Below are positions 1-6,007 of a stretch of DNA of 14,013 bases, piece after piece. This stretch comes from Gammaproteobacteria bacterium (GTDB taxonomy: Bacteria > Pseudomonadota > Gammaproteobacteria > SZUA-21). Both the position numbers and the translations under genes were made by a program. The DNA lies in contig QIKQ01000296.1 of the NCBI GenBank assembly GCA_003233075.1, positions 1-14,013 on the forward strand, in the 5' to 3' direction. The notes beneath the pieces are model-generated. The model saw only the letters and a program-made list of their open reading frames with translations, made no database searches and had not been told where the DNA came from. Each line of letters opens with the position of its first letter. The first letter of the stretch is position 1.

Positions 1-519
1 TTTTTTATATTAATCATCACTTTTGGCAGTAGTAGTTTAATTGCCGAGCCAAGCCCTTACCAGCCGGATAAAATCGATTTCAATAATAAAAACGCCAGCG
101 GTTTGGTTGATGATTTACAAACATATGCATTAACAGTTGCTAAAAAATACATTAAACGTTATGGCTCGTTCACACCTTTTGGCGTGACACTTACCATCGA
201 AGGCGAATATCAGCTTGTCATTGGTAGTGGCAAGGATGCTAAAAAAGATTTAGCCATGTTATTAAAATCTTATCGCAAACAAGCTTCGAAAAAAGAAATA
301 GTCGCCGCGGCAATTGTTTATGATACAAAACTTAAAGAGCCGGCTAGTGGTGAGGCTCGTGATGCAATCTACTTAACTTTGGACAGCGAGCTTACTCACA
401 GCCAAAGTAGATTTGCCTTCTACAAAAAAATAAAAGCTGGTCACTATAAATTTAATCGAATGCAGGCGCGTAAAATTGATAGGACATCAATCTTCAGTGC
501 ATCTAGCGCATCTCGATAA
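1..519 (+). CDS. Exported protein of unknown function (5' end outside window)
   Basis: The reading frame is open from base 1, so the start lies outside the window. A TTG at 103 is the first start-like codon but is probably not the real start, because the codons before it encode the end of a signal peptide: a hydrophobic run (FFILIITFGSSSLIA) and then a likely cleavage before EPSPYQP. The visible part is 172 residues. The mature part is mixed alpha/beta in character, with an FTPFGVTL segment near residue 55, a hydrophobic strand EIVAAAIVYD near 100 and DAIYLTLDSE near 120. The spacing of these blocks recalls small uncharacterised alpha/beta proteins, but I cannot name the family. The signal peptide points to the periplasm or the outside. 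A hairpin terminator follows directly, so it ends its transcription unit. Existence is well supported; function is unknown. Confidence 0.75.
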   Translation, partial: FFILIITFGSSSLIAEPSPYQPDKIDFNNKNASGLVDDLQTYALTVAKKYIKRYGSFTPFGVTLTIEGEYQLVIGSGKDAKKDLAMLLKSYRKQASKKEIVAAAIVYDTKLKEPASGEARDAIYLTLDSELTHSQSRFAFYKKIKAGHYKFNRMQARKIDRTSIFSASSASR

Positions 520-535
520 ATAGCTACAAGCCAAT

Positions 536-571
536 AAAAAGCCAGGAAGCATCGCTCTCTGGCTTTTTTAT
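536..571 (+). terminator. Rho-independent terminator after the exported-protein gene
   Basis: The stem is GCCAG (541-545) with CTGGC (559-563), flanked by AAAAA on the left and TTTTTT (564-569) on the right, so the A and T tracts extend the pairing. It starts 17 bp after the stop codon of the upstream gene. The flanking A tract means it could also work weakly on the other strand. Confidence 0.8.
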
Positions 572-648
572 TACCTCCAAATTTCTATTAGAGAAGCTCT
601 GATCAATTCATCCATGAAATGTCAGTAATATAACCCCCAACCTAACGA

Positions 649-677
649 TTACTAATCAGCCAAAATAACTATATAAT
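649..677 (+). promoter_or_regulatory. Possible sigma-70 promoter for the DUF2237 gene
   Basis: A perfect TATAAT lies at 672-677, about 75 bp before the ATG at 754. The hexamer at the expected -35 position (TTACTA, 649-654, 17-bp spacer) matches TTGACA at only three positions. The call rests mainly on the -10 box in an AT-rich gap. Confidence 0.35.
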
Positions 678-753
678 AGTACATCTAAAGCAATGAGCCA
701 TATGCCTCTTAAGCAGTGAACATATCGAAATTATTTTAAAGGCTATACACGCT

Positions 754-1131
754 ATGAAAATGAACAACTCTATAAACGTATTTGGCGAGCCACTGGTATT
801 ATGCGGAGATGACCCGGTGACTGGATTTTATCGAGACGGGAAATGCAATACTTGTAAAGAAGATGTAGGCTCACATACGGTTTGCATAAAAGTGACAAAA
901 GAGTTTTTAGAATACTCACGATTTAGAGGCAATGATTTATCAACGCCGATACCAGAACATGGTTTCAAGGGACTCGCTCCAGGCGACAGCTGGTGTTTAT
1001 GTGCTGCTCGATGGTTAGAAGCTAATGAGAATAAGATGGCACCCAAAATCCATCTGAGCAAAACTCATTTTAGAGCGCTTGAAATTGTGCCAATGGATTT
1101 ATTAAAAGAATTCGCGGTAGACTTAAATTAA
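754..1131 (+). CDS. DUF2237 family protein
   Basis: This 125-residue protein matches the DUF2237 family over its whole length. Visible blocks are NVFGEPLVLC (8-17), DPVTGFYRDGKCNTCKEDVG (20-39), SHTVCIKVT, FLEYSRFRGNDLSTP (51-65), PGDSWCLCAARW (76-87) and ALEIVP near 110. It has five conserved-looking cysteines, including the C-x-C of the WCLCAARW block. There is no signal peptide or membrane segment, so it is probably cytoplasmic. The family's biochemical role is not established. ATG 754 is preferred over the in-frame ATG at 760 because AAAGG (738-742) is nearer the usual distance from it. The gene stands alone: a terminator lies upstream and it converges on the lipoprotein gene downstream. 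Confidence 0.9.
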   Translation: MKMNNSINVFGEPLVLCGDDPVTGFYRDGKCNTCKEDVGSHTVCIKVTKEFLEYSRFRGNDLSTPIPEHGFKGLAPGDSWCLCAARWLEANENKMAPKIHLSKTHFRALEIVPMDLLKEFAVDLN

Positions 1132-1165
1132 TCTTAGGTAAAATGATGCAAGTCACTATCGCATA

Positions 1166-1194
1166 ATCTTTTGGCTAGCGATAAGCCAAAAGAT
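1166..1194. terminator. Perfect 11-bp inverted repeat between convergent genes
   Basis: ATCTTTTGGCT (1166-1176) and AGCCAAAAGAT (1184-1194) are perfect reverse complements around a 7-base loop. It lies 35 bp after the DUF2237 stop and 41 bp from the stop of the convergent gene at 1235. No T-run follows on either strand, so it may be a bidirectional or weak terminator, or simply a stable mRNA 3' end. Confidence 0.55.
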
Positions 1195-1234
1195 CAAGCT
1201 ATAGTAACTTAACACCTTACTTTTCTATTATTGA

Positions 1235-1912
1235 CTAATTTGCTAGAGCAATACTTGCAGGGCGCTTAACAGGGAAAACAAAAACTCTGTACAACATTGT
1301 GCCCTTCATTTTTTTGTCGCTGGCCATGGAAAACTTATACTCTCCACCTAAACGCCAGTTACCTTTTTTAATGACAGCAACCTCTTTAAAGTTTATAGAC
1401 AAGCTTTTTTTGTTTAACTGACCCTTAATACGATTTACCGTACCCTTGCGCTGAGGCCAGGTCATACGTCCAGTAAAATGACCGCTCTTATTATTAAACT
1501 TGCTTATTTTTATTTTAAAACGCAAAGCCTTTTTCTTGTATTTCGCCTTGCCTTTATATTGGTTTTTGCTCGTCATCATATCAAGCATGGCTTCTAAACG
1601 CCGAGCATGTCTTTTTGCTCTGCGTTCTTTCCACTTGGCACGCCCTTGCTTTACTGGCTGTAATAATGATGAGGCAATGAGCACTCTTTTACGCTGAAGC
1701 GATCGAACTAAACGACCCTTTGAAGTCGTACTCAACTTGATTACGCGTAAGCGCACCTTGTCGTTTTTCATCCTGATGACTTTGGCAATCGCATAGCCTT
1801 CTTTCGGTAGATCGATCCAAACAGTTTGACCTCGTTTATACGAATCGCTACAAGCAGAAAATAAAAATGTAATACAAACCAATAGCCCGACGTTAATCCA
1901 TCTTTTGCTCAT
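1235..1912 (-). CDS. Predicted basic lipoprotein of unknown function
   Basis: The protein has 225 residues. The N-terminus is a short basic segment (SKR), a hydrophobic core (INVGLLVCITFLF) and a lipobox-like FSAC with Cys21 as the likely lipidated residue. Phe at -3 is less usual than Leu. Ser22 after the Cys is not an inner-membrane retention signal, so the outer membrane is the inferred location. Residues about 27-60 (GQTVWIDLPKEGYAIAKV) look like a small SH3- or Tudor-like beta fold. Residues about 85-130 are very rich in Arg and Lys. The C-terminal part (about 130-215) is beta-rich, with repeated short G-x-hydrophobic strands and the segments MTWPQRKGTVNR and GNWRLGGEYKFS. The start is supported by AAGGAG seven bases before ATG. 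No family was recognised; the domain guesses are inference. Confidence 0.75.
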   Translation of the reverse strand: MSKRWINVGLLVCITFLFSACSDSYKRGQTVWIDLPKEGYAIAKVIRMKNDKVRLRVIKLSTTSKGRLVRSLQRKRVLIASSLLQPVKQGRAKWKERRAKRHARRLEAMLDMMTSKNQYKGKAKYKKKALRFKIKISKFNNKSGHFTGRMTWPQRKGTVNRIKGQLNKKSLSINFKEVAVIKKGNWRLGGEYKFSMASDKKMKGTMLYRVFVFPVKRPASIALAN

Positions 1913-2079
1913 TATCCCTCTCCTTTAATAGTTAGAATTTTGCTATAGATAATAGATATGTAAGCCATCTCTAATATTCAGTGACTATTGAATTTTACTT
2001 ACTAAAAGTACTGGAAAGTGTGAACTAGCTAACACTATACCCGATTGTGTTTCTTAACGAAATAACCAGGTCTAGCAGT

Positions 2080-2110
2080 AAAAAACGCCTACTCAACATC
2101 ATCTTGAGTA
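2080..2110 (-). terminator. Terminator-like hairpin downstream of yajL
   Basis: On the minus strand TACTCAA pairs with TTGAGTA (plus-strand positions 2104-2110 and 2090-2096) around a 7-base loop. It is followed by GGCG and then six T. It begins 8 bp after the yajL stop. The stem is short and the T tract is offset by four bases, so strength is uncertain. Confidence 0.5.
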
Positions 2111-2117
2111 ATTTAGT

Positions 2118-2669
2118 TTACGTTCGCTGCAACCCTGCCTCAACCTGCTGACGTTTTTGACTATCAGTGAGTACCTCAATCAACGTTAAGGCAAAATCCA
2201 TTGCCGTACCTGGACCTTTTGACGTAATGACCTTGCCGTCCTGCACAACCGCTTCCTGCGTATACACCATGCCCTCAACGTCTAAATTATCAAGTACGCC
2301 CGGAAAACCAGTCGCTTTTCGATTATTCAATAAACCTGTACTGGCAAACACTTTGGGCGCTGCACAAATTGCGGCGGTGTATTTATCATTGCGTGACATT
2401 TTAAGCAAGAGATCACGTATGCGTTGATCCTCATTTAAGTAATCTGCACCAGGCAAGCCGCCTGGCAAAACCACCATGTCATACTCACTTTTTAATGCAT
2501 CATCAATGTTGGTATCGGGCACTAATCGAGTGCCTCTGGAGCAAACAACATCATTGTTATCTAAGCCAGCGGTAGTCACCTCAATTTCCGCTCGGCGCAA
2601 TAAATCAATGACTGTGACTGCTTCAAGTTCTTCGCAACCTTGAGCTAGTGGGATTAGAACTGAGGGCAT
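2118..2669 (-). CDS. yajL: DJ-1/PfpI family protein, YajL-like
   Basis: The 183-residue protein matches bacterial YajL and human DJ-1 over its full length. The nucleophilic elbow cysteine is Cys102 in AAICAAPKV. The partner glutamate is Glu16 in GCEELEAV, equivalent to Glu18 of DJ-1. VVLPGGLPGADYL (66-78) and SKGPGTAMDFAL (150-161) are further family blocks. YajL and DJ-1 proteins are linked to protection from oxidative and carbonyl stress; reported chaperone, glyoxalase and deglycase activities are debated, so the exact reaction here is open. No signal peptide is seen, so it is cytoplasmic. AGGAA lies about eight bases before the ATG. It appears monocistronic, with a hairpin on each side. 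A dyad at 2731-2752 lies in its upstream region. Confidence 0.9.
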   Translation of the reverse strand: MPSVLIPLAQGCEELEAVTVIDLLRRAEIEVTTAGLDNNDVVCSRGTRLVPDTNIDDALKSEYDMVVLPGGLPGADYLNEDQRIRDLLLKMSRNDKYTAAICAAPKVFASTGLLNNRKATGFPGVLDNLDVEGMVYTQEAVVQDGKVITSKGPGTAMDFALTLIEVLTDSQKRQQVEAGLQRT

Positions 2670-2730
2670 AAGCTTATTCCTATTTATACAGTTGTCCCTA
2701 AAAAAATCGTATTTGAGCGTAGCTTAAAAA

Positions 2731-2752
2731 AATGTAAATCTAGTATTACATT
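2731..2752. promoter_or_regulatory. Operator-like dyad upstream of yajL
   Basis: AATGTAA (2731-2737) and TTACATT (2746-2752) are perfect reverse complements with an 8-base spacer, giving a 22-bp dyad. On the minus strand it contains TTTACA, a 5/6 match to a -35 box, about 60 bp before the yajL start. The size and symmetry suit a dimeric regulator. No regulator is identified. Confidence 0.35.
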
Positions 2753-2761
2753 TGTTGTTGT

Positions 2762-2793
2762 TAAAAACTAGAAAGGTGTCTTTCGACACCTCT
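2762..2793 (-). terminator. Rho-independent terminator after the S41 protease gene
   Basis: On the minus strand AGGTGTC, a GAAA tetraloop and GACACCT form a perfect 7-bp stem (plus 2785-2791 and 2774-2780), followed by TTTCTAGTTTTT. It begins about 32 bp after the stop of the S41 gene and closes the gpmI-envC-ctpA unit. Confidence 0.8.
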
Positions 2794-2824
2794 CTATCAC
2801 ACTATTATTTTTAAACTGGCTAAG

Positions 2825-4204
2825 CTAATTTTTAACTTTCTCGGCAGTGACCTTGACCTGTTTTGCCTTTTTAGCAATTTGCGTTTTAACTTTTTTCGGA
2901 ACGAATTTTGAAATATGCAATCCCTTCAATAAACTTAAAGCTTGAAACAATTGATAATCATTTTTTATGAGTCGGGAATTATTTTTTACCTTCTTATTCT
3001 TGCTTTCTTTTTTATTGACAACATCTAGGTGACGATTTAAGTCCTCCTCTTTAATTTGTTTAAGTTTACGTTTTCTCTTTTTTGAGATCTCAATAGGCTC
3101 AACAACAATATCTGGTATTATACCTTTTGCCTGAATTGATCGACCATTCGGCGTGTAATAACGAGCAGTTGTTAACTTAACTGCCGTGCCACCACGAGCT
3201 GGCAAAATGGTTTGCACCGAACCTTTACCAAACGTCTTTTCTCCCATAATGATTGCCCGACCATGATCTTGTAAAGCGCCGGCAACAATTTCAGAAGCGG
3301 AAGCGGAACCACCGTTAACTAAGACAATAATAGGAGAGCCGTTAAGAATATCGCCTTCAGTTGCGTTAAATCTTAACTTTGAGTCTGTGACTCGCCCTTC
3401 GGTATAAACAATTAAACCCTTCTCTAAAAAAGCATCGGATACTGCAACTGATGCACTTAAAACGCCACCTGGATTATTTCTCAAATCGATCACCAAACCT
3501 TTTAGTTTTCCTTTCGATTTTTTAATTAATTTCTTAGCGGCACTTAATAAGGCTTTACCCGTTTTTGCTTGAAACTGAGTAATACGAATATAACCATAAC
3601 CCTTTTCCAAAATCTCTGATTTCACACTCTTCACTTTAATAACTGAACGCGTGATTATGATTTTAAATGGCTTCTCTCTGCCTTCGCGAACCACTGTTAA
3701 GCTAATATCCGTCCCAGGTTTGCCACGCATTTTCTTAACAGCGTCACCCAAGGACATGCCTTTAACAGGCGTAGAATCTAGACGAATAATGACATCACCC
3801 GCTTTGATGCCCGACTTAGCAGCAGGTGTATCATCAATAGGGGAGATTACTTTAACAAAACCGTTTTCCATTCCGACTTCAATTCCCAAACCACCAAACT
3901 CGCCAGAAGTACCAATCTGAAGCTCTCGAAAAGCCTTGGAATCTAAATAGGAAGAATGAGGATCGAGCCCTTCTAACATACCGCGAATAGCGCTTTCGAT
4001 TAATTTTTTATCGTCAACTTCGACGACATAATCATTTTTAATTCGAGCAAACACCTCAGTAAAGGCACGCAAGTCATCCAAAGGTACCGAAATTTTACTT
4101 TTAGGCTGTTCTTTTTTGGCGGATACCCCAGACACCAGGGTGACACAAGCGCCTAAAAATAGACCGGTGATAAAAGTCATAGCGACCTTAGATTTTGAAT
4201 TCAT
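2825..4204 (-). CDS. ctpA: S41 carboxyl-terminal processing protease (CtpA-like)
   Basis: The 459-residue protein has an N-terminal hydrophobic segment (about 8-28), a helical region, a PDZ domain (about 103-185, opening FGGLGIEVG) and an S41 protease core (about 200-370). The Ser-Lys pair is visible: Ser302 in NGGSASASEIVAGAL and Lys327 in GEKTFGKGSVQ, 25 residues apart as in CtpA/D1P enzymes, with Gln331 as the likely third residue. Such proteases act in the periplasm on envelope proteins, in some species on peptidoglycan hydrolases. The C-terminal tail (about 374-459) is unusually Lys-rich. LGAC at 17-20 could be a lipobox, so it may be lipid-anchored rather than cleaved or signal-anchored. 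The start has AGGAG seven bases before ATG. Gene order with envC and gpmI is a familiar gammaproteobacterial arrangement. Confidence 0.93.
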   Translation of the reverse strand: MNSKSKVAMTFITGLFLGACVTLVSGVSAKKEQPKSKISVPLDDLRAFTEVFARIKNDYVVEVDDKKLIESAIRGMLEGLDPHSSYLDSKAFRELQIGTSGEFGGLGIEVGMENGFVKVISPIDDTPAAKSGIKAGDVIIRLDSTPVKGMSLGDAVKKMRGKPGTDISLTVVREGREKPFKIIITRSVIKVKSVKSEILEKGYGYIRITQFQAKTGKALLSAAKKLIKKSKGKLKGLVIDLRNNPGGVLSASVAVSDAFLEKGLIVYTEGRVTDSKLRFNATEGDILNGSPIIVLVNGGSASASEIVAGALQDHGRAIIMGEKTFGKGSVQTILPARGGTAVKLTTARYYTPNGRSIQAKGIIPDIVVEPIEISKKRKRKLKQIKEEDLNRHLDVVNKKESKNKKVKNNSRLIKNDYQLFQALSLLKGLHISKFVPKKVKTQIAKKAKQVKVTAEKVKN

Positions 4205-4211
4205 TCAGTTA

Positions 4212-4238
4212 CTCCTAATCAAGCCAATTATGCTTGAT
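4212..4238 (-). promoter_or_regulatory. Hairpin next to the ctpA ribosome binding site
   Basis: The ctpA Shine-Dalgarno AGGAG is at 4212-4216 on the minus strand. Immediately upstream in the mRNA is a 7-bp perfect stem (plus ATCAAGC 4218-4224 with GCTTGAT 4232-4238, 7-base loop). It does not pair with the ribosome binding site itself, but it sits one base away and could affect ribosome loading or mRNA stability. The regulatory role is inference. Confidence 0.3.
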
Positions 4239-4417
4239 CTCAATTCTCTCAATGTGCGGTTTAGCGAGGTATTTTCTATCTAAATTTGTACTAGTTAGTT
4301 ACTACAGTATAGACTCTATTTCCCTTGGCTATATTTTGTACAGAATAAATCATTGATTTAACCTTATATAATTAACGGTAGCACAATTATGCGGCCAGCA
4401 GTATTGTACGAAGTACG

Positions 4418-4516
4418 AAGGGGTCAAGTCTACTTTGTAGGGATCTTTTTACAAAATTATCAATTAGCCTGCCCTTTATTTGTAAAAAGATCCCTACAAA
4501 GTAGACTTGACCCCTT
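4418..4516. repeat. Palindromic element with perfect 38-bp inverted repeats
   Basis: The arms 4418-4455 and 4479-4516 are exact reverse complements over 38 bases, with a 23-base centre. Each arm begins at the outer edge with AAGGGGTCAAGTCTACTTTG. It lies 16 bp beyond the envC stop and about 215 bp before ctpA, and it encodes no plausible protein. The structure fits a short non-autonomous palindromic repeat of the MITE/REP type; GGGGTCA-type ends recur, from memory, in repeats of many gammaproteobacterial genomes. As RNA it would fold into a very stable hairpin that may end or stabilise envC transcripts. TACGAAG is tandemly duplicated at its left edge (4407-4420), overlapping the first three arm bases; no clear target duplication brackets the element. 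Confidence 0.85.
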
Positions 4517-4532
4517 TGAATCGACTTGTTTT

Positions 4533-5708
4533 CTAGCGGGGCCAGTATTTGCACCAGCGAGTAGGATTTTGAGGTATGCCTTTTCTTCTGATTTCAAAAT
4601 ATAATGCTGACTGTTTAATACCGCCACTTGAACCAATACTAGCAATTACCTCGCCACTGCGAACTCGATCACCGACGTTTTTATGTAAACTTCTCACGTG
4701 CCCATAAAGACTTAGGTAATTGTTACCGTGGTCAATTATCATAATCATGCCGAAGGTGCCCAGCCAATCAGCAAAAACCACTCGGCCTTTTGCGATTACT
4801 TTGACATCCCCTCCCGGCGGCGCCAAAATTAGCACGCCTTGCTTGTGCATATCGCCTTTTTTAGCTTGGCGGCTAAAACGACTGCCAATTTTGCCTCGAA
4901 TTGGCCAGCTTAATTTACCTTTTAGTTTTGAAAATGCCGTTGCTAAAGTCGCTGCAGGCGGAGTAAAAACTTGCACTGTTTTGCGAATGAATTTGTAGAC
5001 TTTGCCGAGTGCCACCTTGTCTTTTATTAAGCGATTAAGTTGCACTTTATTTTGTTTTTCTGATGTAACAAGTCGCTTTAAAATCAACTTACGATTTCGT
5101 CGTTCTCGCGAAAAATAAGCCTTGTTGTCTGCGTGTTGGCGACGTAATAAATTTGCCTGAACTTGCTGCCGGGTAATGACTTCATTAATGGCATCAATCT
5201 TTATTATTTTCGTTTGAATCATTTGATGTTTTTTAAATCTAGCTTGGTTAATGTATTCTTGATAAACTAAACCTCGCTTTATTTTTGAAACTTCTCGAGA
5301 GCTTAAAATCAAACGCAACGTCGATTCTTTACCATAGACAAAATCATTAAGCAGTTCTTTTTGTACCTCACGCCGACTCTTGACGATTTGCTGGCTGAAC
5401 CTTAATTTCTGACGCTCAAGTTGACTTATTTGATGGTCAAGACTAATACCTTGTTTGCTTATTTTTCGAAGTTTTTGCTCAATATCAGCAATCAGCTTGT
5501 CTACTTTTCTTAGCGCACTGCGTTCAAAATCTTTACGCTGATATATACTCGCTAAAGATTTTTCTAATTTCTTGATTTCGGATTTTAATTTATAAAGTTT
5601 GCGCTTCTTATTATTCTTTTCGCTGCTTGCAAAACCATTAGCGCACAAGCCTAGACACAGGCAAAAACAAAATATAACTGCTTTAACGTAGCGGCGCTTA
5701 TGTCTCAT
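4533..5708 (-). CDS. envC: EnvC-like murein hydrolase activator with degenerate LytM domain
   Basis: The protein has 391 residues from ATG 5708. A basic N-terminus (RHKRRYVK) and hydrophobic segment ending near ANGFASS form a signal peptide. Long Lys/Glu-rich coiled coil follows (about 30-245), then a LytM/M23 domain (about 268-385). Its zinc site is broken: the HxxxD region reads HKQGV and the HxH region reads ALYFEIRR, while LYGH keeps one His. E. coli EnvC shares this SLYFEIRR-type ending, so the protein is probably a non-catalytic activator of division amidases (AmiA/AmiB type) in the periplasm. An upstream in-frame GTG at 5726 is possible, but neither start has a clear Shine-Dalgarno; ATG gives a normal signal peptide. 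It lies between gpmI and ctpA, with a repeat element in each gap. Confidence 0.88.
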   Translation of the reverse strand: MRHKRRYVKAVIFCFCLCLGLCANGFASSEKNNKKRKLYKLKSEIKKLEKSLASIYQRKDFERSALRKVDKLIADIEQKLRKISKQGISLDHQISQLERQKLRFSQQIVKSRREVQKELLNDFVYGKESTLRLILSSREVSKIKRGLVYQEYINQARFKKHQMIQTKIIKIDAINEVITRQQVQANLLRRQHADNKAYFSRERRNRKLILKRLVTSEKQNKVQLNRLIKDKVALGKVYKFIRKTVQVFTPPAATLATAFSKLKGKLSWPIRGKIGSRFSRQAKKGDMHKQGVLILAPPGGDVKVIAKGRVVFADWLGTFGMIMIIDHGNNYLSLYGHVRSLHKNVGDRVRSGEVIASIGSSGGIKQSALYFEIRRKGIPQNPTRWCKYWPR

Positions 5709-5740
5709 AACGCTATGCTGGCACACTTTGCATTATTTTG

Positions 5741-5976
5741 GTAGCCCGACTGAACGAGCCCTCGCTAAGCGAGTCGCGAGCTGTGTTCGCAGAACACAAC
5801 GAAGCAATCTCCCTGGTTTTGCACAAGCCATTTTATGAAATAAATAATTGAACTTTCGAAATTGCTTCAAACGCTACGCGTTTTCGCAATGACGGGAAAG
5901 GTTGGGAGATCACTTCGCAAGCTGTGCTCGCTCAGGACACTTTGGTGGATTGCTTCAAACGCTGCTGGCGGGCTAC
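5741..5976. mobile_element. Composite palindromic repeat element (MITE-like)
   Basis: The element starts with GTAGCCCG (5741-5748) and ends with its reverse complement CGGGCTAC (5969-5976). Inside, GAAGCAATC (5801-5809) is matched in reverse by GATTGCTTC (5948-5956), and a degenerate third copy in the reverse orientation runs GGGAGATCACTTCGC (5904-5918). It contains hairpins: CTCGC/GCGAG (5761-5773), TGTGTTC/GAACACA (5782-5798), and a nested one at 5861-5890 (ATTGC/GCAAT enclosing AAACGC/GCGTTT). The motif set (CGCAATGACG, GAAGCAATCTCCC) resembles, from memory, short interspersed repeats common in several bacterial genomes. No transposase is encoded. It fills the gpmI-envC gap and ends 32 bp before the envC ATG. 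CATTAT occurs near both ends but is not a clean target duplication. Confidence 0.7.
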
Positions 5977-6007
5977 ATTATAATGCGGTAAAAACACGGT
6001 TTGGAAT

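Noticed and set aside
4391..4560. Similar stretches GCGGCCAGCAGTATTG (about 4391) and GCGGGGCCAGTATTTG (about 4538) flanking the palindrome, as a target duplication
   Set aside because: The similarity is gapped, imperfect and not at the element borders; one copy is the envC coding end, so chance is likely.
4389..4645. Short open frames on both strands over the 38-bp palindrome
   Set aside because: They are made by the inverted repeat and by the antisense of the envC 3' end; no ribosome site or protein-like composition.
5741..5976. CRISPR-like array from the repeated GAAGCAATC motif
   Set aside because: Copies are in opposite orientations, unevenly spaced and too few; they form a palindromic repeat, not direct repeats with spacers.
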